A stretch of 64,000 nt of DNA from contig OU612075.1 in the NCBI GenBank assembly GCA_914767715.1, positions 6,634,001 through 6,698,000 of the forward strand, written 5' to 3'. Below, piece after piece: positions 26,001-33,660 of this stretch. The stretch's first letter is position 1. Every line of letters begins with the position of its first letter. Position numbers and translations under genes: made by a program. This DNA comes from Membranipora membranacea (taxonomy: Eukaryota > Bryozoa > Gymnolaemata > Cheilostomatida > Membraniporidae). Under the pieces are notes generated by a model. It did not search any database. It had not been told where the DNA came from and was given only the letters and a program-made list of their open reading frames with translations.

Positions 26001-29000
26001 TTGGAGCGTTATGTCACTATCCACAATATCAAAGCTGCCACACCCCAAGGACACCAAAGAATATATATACACCATTATAACCATGATAGGAGCACTGCTG
26101 CTCTTCGCCACTATCATGGGCATGGTGGCTCATATAGTTAGTAGTATGCATTCTGCTAGAAAAGAATTCCAAGGTATGTCAAACAATATTTATTGCAAAT
26201 TTAGTTTAATGGTATCCAACTTATTTTCATCTTAGTAAATAATAATTCTCTCATTCCCCAAAATGTGTTTCACGAGGTGCGGTAGATATATGCTATTCTC
26301 CTTAGAGGGAGGCAGTCAACAAAAAACAAAATTTATTTTGGGACATGCAATCCAATCCCGATCCAATCATCGCTGGAATATTATCTAAACCACTGGGCTT
26401 TGATTATACATATTATGTTGCTGGTGTTGACATGGTTCGCTCAATAACGTTTTTTAGGAGTGAATATAAATTCCTTGATTTTTTACGCTTACCTACAACA
26501 ACTGTAGGGTAGTAACATAACAGGGATCTGCATACGCATACTGGACATTGCTTCCACATGTTAACCTTTTGTTTTTGCATTGATCAAACTATCTTATGTT
26601 CAAGCAAAACTTGTGTTTTTCTTGCAGCTAGATTGGATGATGTAAAAACCTATATGGCCCAAAGCAGTGTACCCAACCACCTGCAATATCGTGTCATCCG
26701 ATGGTTTGACTACCTTTGGCAGGTAATATTTCTCAGTGATACTGAACCTGTCTTATAACATGCATTCTTGAAGAGAAGAACGAATTTAAAATGGTTGTGA
26801 ATCTTTTTTTTTAAATTAGGACGGATGTATGTCTTCCACTCCAATAAATTAGTTTTCACCAATCTAGAACCTTTGGAACATTCCGATTATATAACAGTGA
26901 CGATCTTTTCCTAGAATTGGGCTTCTTTGGTAAGACATAATGCATAGACCAACACACTAATTATACTGTTTATAAAATCTATGATATGACCCCTGATAGT
27001 TTCCTGATTTTGATTTGCAGGTGAAAAAAAATGTCAGCAAAAATGATAGCTTTGAGCTTTTACCGGACAGGTTAAAAGCTGAAATAGCCATCCATATTCA
27101 CCTCGACACTCTAAAGAAGGTATGCTACAATTTTAAGTTATCCCTACAACGATAATATTGTACAATTAGAAGACAACTCCTATAAATAAATACACACAGT
27201 CGTGCTGCTCCTATGCTTTACATATGAATGCCAATAAAACCATCAATTTACCTGATAAGTGATCATTGTCCTTATCAAATTGTAAAGCTTTCATCTGAGT
27301 GCGTATTTTTTCAAAGACTTTTCAGCACCTAATTCTTTCAAGAAGGCAGCATCAGCAGATAATTTCTTTTGACTTATTGTTTGAACTTCAGGTGGAGATA
27401 TTTCAGAATACTGAGGCTGGTTTTCTGAAGGAGCTGGTGTTACGTCTAGAGCCTGTCTTATTCTCTCCAGGTGATCTCGTCTGCCGCAAAGGTAATTCTA
27501 TCTGGCATAGTGGTTACATTCCTTTTAATTATCTCTCACTTTAACCTGACACTAAACCATTCTATTCAGATCAAGTTGTATGTCCTGGGTTTGCTGTTAG
27601 TTAGAGCCCTCTTTCTTAAATTGAAAAAAAGGGTTGCCTTTTGAAACCTGACTCCTATGGATCACAACTGGGATTTCAGGTTGGAAACTTTCCCTCAAGT
27701 TGCCTTCTCAGTCTCAACTTGGAATACTGATCACTTCTTTATTTATATTCATCTTTTATATCTTAGATGATATGTATTAAATTTTATGTTTTATAACTTA
27801 CATTTATATATTTTATTATCAGGTGAGGTCGGAAAAGAGATGTATATCGTAAAGAAAGGACAACTCCATGTAGTCGATGCCAGTGATAACGTGCTGGCAA
27901 CTCTGCAACCTGGTAGCTACTTTGGTGAGATCTCAATATTAAACATGGGTGATGTGGGAAATCGCCGAACAGCCTCCGTCAAATCTGTCGGTTATGCAGA
28001 TCTCTTCTGTCTCAAGAAAGATGCATTGTGGGATGTCTTGAAGGTAAGATATGTCCACACAATCCCAGAACTCAGTTACTAAAACTGCTCTTGTGTTGAT
28101 TAATGTAAAAGAACTCGCTCATTAAAAACAACTGATATACTTCAATATACTACTCGTATTCTCCTATCTGAAAAAAGAACTCACTTAAACAATATTAAGC
28201 CTGTGTCCCAATCTATTCATCCAACTGCTAATGTACACTTTATTGCGTTACTATCTCACCCACACAGGACTACCCTAACGCTCAGATGAGACTTGAAGCT
28301 ATAGCTGTCAAAAGATTGCAGCGGGAAGAAGACAGCGGGAAACAAAAACAGAAGCAGACAGTTAAACCCTTCTTTCAATCAGGTACGCTCCCCGATAACT
28401 GAGGAATTGACTGAGTTGTAGAAAAATAAAACTTCTATTCTTTCTCTGACTCATTCATGAGGTTAGGTTGTCATGTGATCAAAGTGCTCCCATTGAATTT
28501 CATTTAATCGTTGAATGATAAAATGAAACGGCACTGAAGAAAATGGTTGACTTCACAGTACCATATCACTCTGCTTGCAGGATAGCCTTGAGACATAGTC
28601 TATCTCTGCAGCACAGCAGTGGTGGCGCTGCCTTCCATCAAGAAAGGCAACTCCCAGGGTTCAAGGTTATGAGATATCAAAACCAGTGTTCCATTTAGGC
28701 CCAAATATTTCCAAATTATGGGTTTCCATTGTTTTCCCAATTTTGGTACTCAGACTAGGTGAATAAGTTCAAGCCCTATGCTGCAGAGACGAACGTATGC
28801 CTCAACAGTTCGCACATGCGCAGACTGGTACCATAATGCGTAGCAGATTTGTTGGCTCTGGTTGGGTGGTGTGAGCAATGAACTCATTCTCAATTGGTAT
28901 TCATTGGTGGGAGGGAGAGATCCAATACCAGGTTAGATGGTACTTCCAGATTCACTTCACCGTATCTCAACAGGCACTTTCAGTGATCTGACATTGGCTC

Positions 29001-30026
29001 TCATTCCCTCATAACATCCAATTCACTCATCGGCAGCGTTGGCTTCATATGGCATACAACTTGTATTTTCAGACAGCGGCAGATTTAGACATGATTAGTA
29101 AGACCATTGACATCATTGGAACCGTTAACATTCATTTGAATTGACATAGCACAACTCCAGTTCGCTGAAAGGGAACATAATAATTACAGTATCGCATACA
29201 ACTTACATTTTTAGATAATTCTCGTGTCACACTTATGCCAAAGGAGAGCGTGGCCTCCACATCGAGTCGTACAGTAGACGCCCTACAGTTACCTGATATA
29301 AAAGTGACGGGTACATCTCCCTCCATATCACGTAAATCCTCCTTTATCACAAGTGATCTATATAACTCCAGGCGATCGTCAGCAAAATCACTGATAGGCT
29401 CTGATGCTATTACTAGGTAAGTAAAGGTAGGAAGACTCAATGTTCGCTTGTGGAGACAAATGAGTTGCGTGTTAATTGTCAAGGTCAAAGAGATATGGTA
29501 CACTATAATGTTAGGTGTTAATTTCTAATTCGCATACACCGGCGAAGTCAAGTGGTCAATATCTTTTCTTTAGAGACACACTCGCTAAAAAATCCATTGT
29601 CCCTGTGATTGACTCAAATGAAAAACAATCAACCCTTACTGTTAGATAAAAGAACCTGTCAGTCTCAGACCTTACATTCGCATACTATCAAAGAAGACAT
29701 GCTAACTGATAACGACAAATAACTGATAGGCCTGTGCTCAAAAATATATTCTTTGTGCAATATTGAAATATCAACTTAGAGTTATGTCCTCTTTAAAACA
29801 GGAATAATAACTTCATTGAGTTTGATAAACTATTTCCATATTGTATTCACATACACTAACTTAATTTTTATTTACTTCAAGGTCTCTGCACTCATCAAAT
29901 ACCTCATTAAATAGAATGATGGCATCCCATGATCCTCGAGTAAGAATCTCACCACTGGTCGAGCGAAAATACTCTCATGAGATTGTCAGCCATGACGGTG
30001 ATGTCATTGTGGAAACATCGACATAA
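6430..30026 (+). CDS. CNGA-like: Cyclic-nucleotide-gated cation channel subunit (CNG alpha-like, divergent pore), spliced
   Basis: Coding exons: 6430-6448 (tentative), 9360-9631, 21005-21815, 25973-26173, 26628-26722, 27021-27119, 27392-27491, 27823-28043, 28268-28382, 29215-29416, 29882-30026. All junctions are GT-AG and phase-consistent. The product is 752 residues counted from the Met at 9362, or 759 from 6430. In 752 numbering: S1 about 189-208, S2 222-240, S3 263-281, S4 286-304 (Arg/Lys-rich), S5 321-343, pore loop 364-385, S6 391-416, C-linker about 418-500, CNBD about 510-610 with FGEISIL and NRRTAS; then a Ser/Thr-rich tail. CNG channels sit in the plasma membrane as tetramers and open on cGMP or cAMP, typically in sensory cells or sperm. 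TERHTNYPN after S4, HWNAS in S5 and FDYLW after S6 are CNG alpha-type. Arg574-Thr575 match the phosphate-binding Arg and the cGMP-favouring Thr of the family. The filter (T378-I-S-K-L-P) lacks the usual Gly and Glu. Family call is firm; the first exon is tentative. Confidence 0.92.
6449..9359. other. CNG intron 1 (if the exon at 6430 is used)
   Basis: Non-coding. It contains repeat copy B. Two segments at about 8600-8830 and 8990-9190 share short words (for example GTTCTGGCTAA and CATGGTT) and could be an old duplication, but the match is weak. It ends in a good acceptor (CTCTTTGCAG at 9350-9359). Confidence 0.45.
7313..7521 (-). repeat. Dispersed MITE-like repeat, copy B (reverse)
   Basis: It starts GGCCCGTAGCTCTAGGGG and ends CTTAACTACGGCCG. 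Read on the minus strand it aligns with copies at 1812-2055 and 24440-24669, including GCTGATTCTGACATGGA. It lies in the first CNG intron. Confidence 0.6.
9360..9631 (+). CDS. CNGA-like: CNG channel exon, cytoplasmic N-terminus
   Basis: Acceptor CTCTTTGCAG precedes it and donor CCAAG|GTGAGC follows. From the Met at 9362 it encodes 90 residues, basic and Ser-rich ([12 protein letters not shown] near the start, [10 protein letters not shown] at the end), ending in phase 0. CNG N-termini are poorly conserved, so the assignment rests on splice sites and phase with the 21005 exon. Confidence 0.7.
10154..10330 (+). mobile_element. tRNA-derived SINE
   Basis: An A-box-like GTGGCTCAGTGGGTAA and a B-box-like GAGTTCGAATTTC are spaced as in a tRNA gene, followed by a non-tRNA body. 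The flanks do not form an acceptor stem, so this is not a functional tRNA. Exact ends are uncertain. Confidence 0.6.
10747..10827. repeat. 81-bp near-perfect palindrome
   Basis: Arms 10747-10786 and 10788-10827 (40 bp each) are reverse complements apart from one T.G position (10777/10797), around the single central base 10787. It is intronic in the CNG gene, with no spacer, and could extrude as a cruciform or fold as RNA. Confidence 0.85.
10984..11014. repeat. (TAAA)n microsatellite
   Basis: About eight uninterrupted TAAA units. It makes the short minus-strand frame with a repeated YLFI motif, which is not a gene. Confidence 0.9.
16049..16174 (+). CDS. CNGA-like: Candidate alternative first exon of the CNG channel
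   Basis: ATG at 16049 opens 42 codons ([20 protein letters not shown] at the start) ending at the donor ATA|GTATGT in phase 0, which matches the phase-0 acceptor at 21005. The stretch is distinctly richer in G+C than the flanking intron. It cannot be a cassette exon after 9631 in this frame, because its internal acceptor (TTTCGGCAG) gives the wrong phase. The simplest reading is an alternative promoter giving a different N-terminus. No homology was recognised. Confidence 0.4.
17605..17739. repeat. 9-bp minisatellite, 15 copies
   Basis: Unit ACTGCCTAG, nearly uniform, with the first and last units ending in T. It keeps a minus-strand frame open with an RQS tripeptide repeat; this follows from a 9-bp unit and is not evidence of a gene. 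Confidence 0.95.
18625..18688. repeat. Fold-back fragment with TAGCCAAT end
   Basis: TTAGCCAATGAGTTGGCTCT on the left and GAGCCAACATATTGTCAC on the right form imperfect inverted arms around CAGCCAATCAGATC. The arms match the ends of the larger element at 57083-57488. Confidence 0.5.
21005..21815 (+). CDS. CNGA-like: CNG channel exon, N-terminal linker and S1-S5
   Basis: This large 811-bp exon encodes residues 91-360. After an acidic/basic linker come S1 ([15 protein letters not shown]), S2 ([14 protein letters not shown]), S3 ([18 protein letters not shown]), S4 ([17 protein letters not shown]), the TERHTNYPN linker and S5 ([17 protein letters not shown]). It ends in phase 1 at TCATCAG|GTTAGT. 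The usual WVYP turret motif after S5 is absent. Confidence 0.95.
22549..22664. repeat. 12-bp degenerate minisatellite
   Basis: About nine units resembling TCTGTCAGATTT. Because the unit is 12 bp, a minus-strand frame stays open with a KSDR/KPDG pattern. Intronic. Confidence 0.75.
24010..24415. repeat. 183-bp tandem repeat, about 2.2 copies
   Basis: CATGCGGC recurs at 24029, 24212 and 24394. Each full unit carries CCCACTCACCTGT, an AT-rich block, an acceptor-like TTTGTCTT.ACAG and GTTGGGTTTTGTGAAAGAAC. The copies are about 95 percent alike, so the duplication is recent. Confidence 0.9.
24440..24669 (+). repeat. Dispersed MITE-like repeat, copy C
   Basis: It starts GGGCCGTAGTTTTG and ends CTAGATCTACGGGCTTGTA, with AAATGAGCTGACTCAGACAT inside. 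It matches copies A (1812) and B (7313). Confidence 0.65.
25424..25503. repeat. 27-bp minisatellite, three copies
   Basis: Three consecutive units built on CAATGTCAAGTATAAA followed by TTTGACATC, diverging by a few bases. Intronic. Confidence 0.8.
25973..26173 (+). CDS. CNGA-like: CNG channel exon, pore loop and S6
   Basis: It encodes residues 361-427 (incoming phase 1, outgoing phase 1). [20 protein letters not shown] covers the pore helix and filter; S6 is [20 protein letters not shown], then HSARKEFQ starts the C-linker. YWS...STI and LLLFATIMG match CNG channels, but the filter has Ser380 and Lys381 where the family has Gly and Glu (alpha) or Gly-Gly (beta). Confidence 0.95.
26628..26722 (+). 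CDS. CNGA-like: CNG channel exon, C-linker
   Basis: Encodes [10 protein letters not shown] through [12 protein letters not shown], a close match to the CNG C-linker (RLD.VK.YM...RVI.WFDYLW). Ends in phase 0 at CAG|GTAATA. The preceding intron (26174-26627) holds nothing recognisable. Confidence 0.95.
27021..27119 (+). CDS. CNGA-like: CNG channel exon, C-linker
   Basis: 33 residues including [20 protein letters not shown], the canonical CNG segment before the CNBD. Phase 0 on both sides. Confidence 0.95.
27392..27491 (+). CDS. CNGA-like: CNG channel exon, start of CNBD
   Basis: [19 protein letters not shown] then [11 protein letters not shown], matching the first helix and first strands of the cyclic-nucleotide-binding domain. 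Donor AAAG|GTAATT, phase 1. The following intron (27492-27822) is AT-rich with no feature. Confidence 0.95.
27823..28043 (+). CDS. CNGA-like: CNG channel exon, core of CNBD
   Basis: Contains [14 protein letters not shown], the phosphate-binding cassette FGEISIL...GNRRTAS and [18 protein letters not shown]. Arg574 and Thr575 correspond to the conserved phosphate-binding Arg and the Thr that favours cGMP in CNG channels. Confidence 0.97.
28268..28382 (+). CDS. CNGA-like: CNG channel exon, end of CNBD
   Basis: [20 protein letters not shown] matches the C-helix of CNG channels; then a Lys/Gln-rich linker. Phase 0 in, phase 1 out. Confidence 0.92.
28591..28800 (+). repeat. Dispersed repeat family 2, copy 1
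   Basis: About 210 bp in a CNG intron, matching 39513-39726 in the same orientation. Shared blocks include GTTCAAGGTTATGAGATA, AAATTA.GGGTTT and ATGCTGCAGAGACGAAC. It has no coding capacity; the class is unknown. Confidence 0.75.
29215..29416 (+). CDS. CNGA-like: CNG channel exon, Ser-rich C-terminal tail
   Basis: Phase 1 in (completing Asp) and phase 2 out. Encodes a Ser/Thr-rich segment ([30 protein letters not shown]) with several basic-X-Ser sites that could be phosphorylated. Assignment rests on acceptor, donor and phase. Confidence 0.8.
29882..30026 (+). CDS. CNGA-like: CNG channel last coding exon
   Basis: Acceptor TTACTTCAAG, phase 2 in. Encodes [18 protein letters not shown] to [11 protein letters not shown] and stops with TAA at 30024-30026. 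Confidence 0.8.
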
Positions 30027-30463
30027 CATTTCTATTTTTGTTCTTGTAAGCAAATATGCCTCTGTAATGCAGTACATGAAGACATATACTATGGTATTCA
30101 CGCCATTTATTTTTCAATTTGTGCAGAAAACATTTGTGTAAAGGTGCATCTTATTCAAGTTCTCAAAAATCCCTTGTCCTGAAAATGTTTGAAACGCTCA
30201 ACTAATAATAATATGACTAGGTTATATTGCCAATCATAATTGGTTATTATTTTGTTTCAAACGTTCTGGCTAGGATATCTTACTGATTTAAACTGAATAT
30301 GAAAAGTTGCCTATTTTATATTTTTGTGCATTTATTAAGTTTTTTTTATTATTTTATGCTGTTAGCTGAATTACTCCAAGCCTCCAAATCTGATAAAATG
30401 AACGCTGCAGTTATGAAGTTATTGTTGCCATAAGAGGATATATTTACATTGATGATCGAAGAG

Positions 30464-30469
30464 AATAAA
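30464..30469 (+). promoter_or_regulatory. Polyadenylation signal AATAAA (CNG gene)
   Basis: AATAAA about 440 bp after the CNG stop codon is a reasonable end for its 3' UTR; cleavage would fall near 30485. Confidence 0.45.
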
Positions 30470-31547
30470 CGTAAAGTTTGAAATGTAATGATGAAAATAC
30501 AATTTTGCTGTCGATGTAAATCGAGATCAGAAAATGCTCAGCTAAGTTTCTTCCCGATACCTTTGTGTTAATACATTTTGCAACTAAGCTATGAATGGCG
30601 ATGGGATCTCATCGTTGGGCGGATTGTAGATGTTCCGGGGTTATTCTTCTGAGTAAAAACTTCATCAATTGCCTTGTTGAGGGACATGAGCGGTAAATAC
30701 AGATAGTGAGGATGAAATAAATGTTTTTTTGAAGCTGGACCACTGCGTTTTTGTTCAACTCAATTGACTTGCTGTTTTGTACTGATGATAACTTCATTTT
30801 GTATCCACCACTAGTCTTGCCGAGAAGCAGAATTAAGATTTAATATGACAGCTATGTTGAATATATCCACCCCTGTTTCGACTGTGTTTGACCTTATTCC
30901 ATGATTGATATTGGTATAGCTGTGAGCTCTGATTTACCAAGTTCCCCCAAAGTGATGACAAGGGCCAAAAATTAATCTTATAATCCACCAAATGTAACAG
31001 CCTAATAACGGTTTGATGGATGGACTTCAAGTTGCGAAGCAAAGATGAATGAAGCAGTCACCTTCAACAAGGTTGGCTTCATAGAAATCTACTGCTCAAT
31101 AACATGATTTCGCTGCCTGTTACTGCTGCCCAAATTGATTCAAATTAAACTGTAAAGTTTGGGCATACTCTCCTTGCCATTTGTGCCAGGGGTAACCATG
31201 TCTTAAACCCAACCGTAGCACAATTGTTATAGCTATATGAGAAAGCTGACCCAGTTTCACTTCATGATTTAGGTCACAGAGTTATTACGTAACTTTCAGG
31301 GTTGGAAAGTAGGGTCATAAGACAGTCAGGTTGATAAGGAGGACTTTGCTTGTTTTCGGGATAACTCCTGAAGTTTGCACCAAAACAGCCAAAAATTGAA
31401 GAGTTTGTGAAAATTTTGAGTTGTGCAAGGCAAATTAAATCACAAATAGCTCATTTATTAGCATAATATTGGTGATTACAGTAATGTACGCTTATCTTTC
31501 TATGGGCACTTTATGGGTAATTTACAGTTGTATGTGATGGCTTTTTA

Positions 31548-31699
31548 GTTGGGAGAGGTATAGACCCAAGGGTGCTGGGGGCTGGAACAATCAACAATGA
31601 AAGCTCCCCCAGTGGAGCTCGAACCCACAACTCCTGCAGCACTAATCCCCTGGCAGTGAATAGCAAGCGCGCTAACCGATTGCGCCATCTCACCATCCC
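31548..31699 (-). mobile_element. tRNA-derived SINE (minus strand)
   Basis: Read on the minus strand: A box in GATGGCGCAATCGGTTAGCG and B box GGGTTCGAGCTCC, followed by a unique tail. The head is close to a tRNA with the CGCAATCGGTTAGCGCG D-arm, but the acceptor stem is not closed. Confidence 0.7.
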
Positions 31700-31711
31700 C
31701 AAAAAAGAATG

Positions 31712-31778
31712 GGTCGATGGCGCTAATTAGATAGCCCGCTATTCACTACTCGGAGTTGTGTTCTCTCATCCCACAGCA
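31712..31778 (+). mobile_element. Degenerate SINE head, opposite orientation
   Basis: ATGGCGCTAATTAGATAGC, CGCTATTCACTAC and GGAGTTGTGTTCTC follow the head of the minus-strand SINE at 31548-31699 in order but with indels, giving a head-to-head pair. Confidence 0.45.
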
Positions 31779-33059
31779 CATTCCAATCCACCATTGCCAC
31801 CCTATGAAACACAGCGTACGTGTTAGGGTTATTGGCCTTACATGGCCCATTGCGGGGACCCCTTGTAGTAGGTTTAGCTGTCTTTCCAGCTTGTCAGCAG
31901 ATCTTTCCATGCTGTCACATGTCTTTCCATGAGTCAGTCAGTAGACAGGTACACAGGAGCTGGCTTGCAACTAAATCAATTGTTCAACAACTGAAAGCCT
32001 GTAACTGTAGAAGCGGGTGGCCGTCGGGCGAGGGGCAAAGGTCTGGGGGGCTCAGACTAGTAGAAACCCTATTATCTATTCATTTTCAAAATCAATCCAA
32101 AGTTATAGAAAAAGTTTTTTAAGAAATTTACGATTTATGACAGCTACGTCATCTCGCTAATAGCTGGTTTATGGGCCTATTATTGGTGATTACAGTACTA
32201 TCAGCTATGGTTATTTATAAGCGCAATTTTGGTAAATACAGTAGTTTTAACTGGATTTCCAATTGGCTTTCAATTATCCACAGTACGCCACATCTACAAT
32301 ACTGCAGTACCTCAATTACTGATTTGTTTCCTCTCGTATGCAAATCAGTATTAGCATCAACAAATTACCAAAAATAACCAGAACCGATTCATTTATATAT
32401 TATTATTTATTTGGCACTCATAACCTGTGAGCTCTGGACATATTATGTCCAGATCTCACAGCTTGCTTACAATAATATGTAAAAATAGTTGCATTGATAA
32501 TAATATTACATTACATTGATAGAGCCTTAGTTATTGAGGATGGTGTCCAACTCTTTTGTGGTCCCTGGTTCAAAAAATGATGATAGAGCGTAAAAAAATG
32601 AATTCAACTCCAGCCTGGTGCCACATATCTGAGTGCCAACCCTGGTTACAATATTTTGTCAAAGACAGTAGTTTATTTGTATTGAAAATCGAAGGTAACT
32701 TTACAATCAGAGTGATACGTAGTTTCTGTGTTCAATTATAGCAAGCTGTGCCTCCAAGTATTTTTCTTGAAGTCTGCCGGCTCTTATTTTATATTGTCCA
32801 GATATGATCCCTTGCTCTGAATGCTTTGTCATATCTGAAAAACAAACATGATTATGAACCATCAAAATAGCACAACACTGGCATCTGCAAAATCTTTAGT
32901 CTGCAATAAATTTCAGGGTTTCAGAGCGAGAAACTTGCACAATACTTATATATATATAAATACCATACTGTAGTCAACATCCGACTCCTTAATCTGATAC
33001 GGTAAACTCTTTTTTTTTACATCTGGATTAAATGGTACATTCATGATGTCAATTGGGAA

Positions 33060-33400
33060 GACCATGTAAGAAATGTAGACATTAGAGAGGAAGTGAGAGT
33101 GAAACCAATCTCTGTGAGCATGGGGAAGATCAGACCCCAATGGTTTGGTCATGTATATCGCGGAGGGGAGGATGAGGATATTGGAAAGGTAGCCGATCTT
33201 AAGATATCTGGAAGGAGAAAAAGAGGTCGGCCAAAGCAGAGGTGGAGAGACACCATCAACTCGGACCTCAAGATGTATGGCCTGGAGAGGAATGACATAG
33301 ATGATAGAGTATGATGGCACTCACTGATTGAGTTGGGAAGCCGGCAGAACGGTTACCTGAACAGGACAAAGGATGTATATGTGCGAAAGGTGCAAACACC
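33060..33400 (+). pseudogene. LINE reverse-transcriptase C-terminal remnant
   Basis: One frame reads RNVDIREEVRVKP...QWFGHVYR, then SGRRKRGRPKQRWRDTINSD, then RNDIDDRV followed by a TGA where these elements have Trp, then WHSLIELGSR. RWFGHV and GRP..RW.D are characteristic of the tail of non-LTR retrotransposon reverse transcriptases. It is 5'-truncated and has at least one in-frame stop, so it is dead. Confidence 0.8.
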
Positions 33401-33607
33401 TGGAGTTGTCTAGCCATATATGAGGAGAGCACAACTCAAATTCATATAATAGGCAATGCTGGAATAACAATAATGTTACAATTTATCTACAAGCTATCGA
33501 GCGCATTATATTATATCATTTCATCATTGAGTGTCCACAGGATTGTAAACGAAAACGCAAATGAACCTATTTCATGTCAAGCTGATGTTTGTGATTGTTT
33601 TGAACAG

Positions 33608-33660
33608 CCCAGCAAGGCCAGAACTTCAGATCAGCGTCAGCTCCCCACCATTCAAGCTGG
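33608..33660 (+). CDS. Unrecognised gene, exon (53 bp)
   Basis: Acceptor GTTTTGAACAG, donor CTGG|GTAAGG. With incoming phase 1 it reads QGQNFRSASAPHHSSW and leaves phase 0 for the next exon. A second AG five bases in (CCCAG) could also be used. Confidence 0.5.

Larger units (their letters stand above)
30490..33607. other. Spacer between the CNG gene and the 33.6-kb gene
   Basis: Holds the SINE pair and the LINE remnant. The missing 5' exon(s) of the downstream gene should lie here or further away, but no exon with an ATG and a phase-1 donor stands out. Confidence 0.4.
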
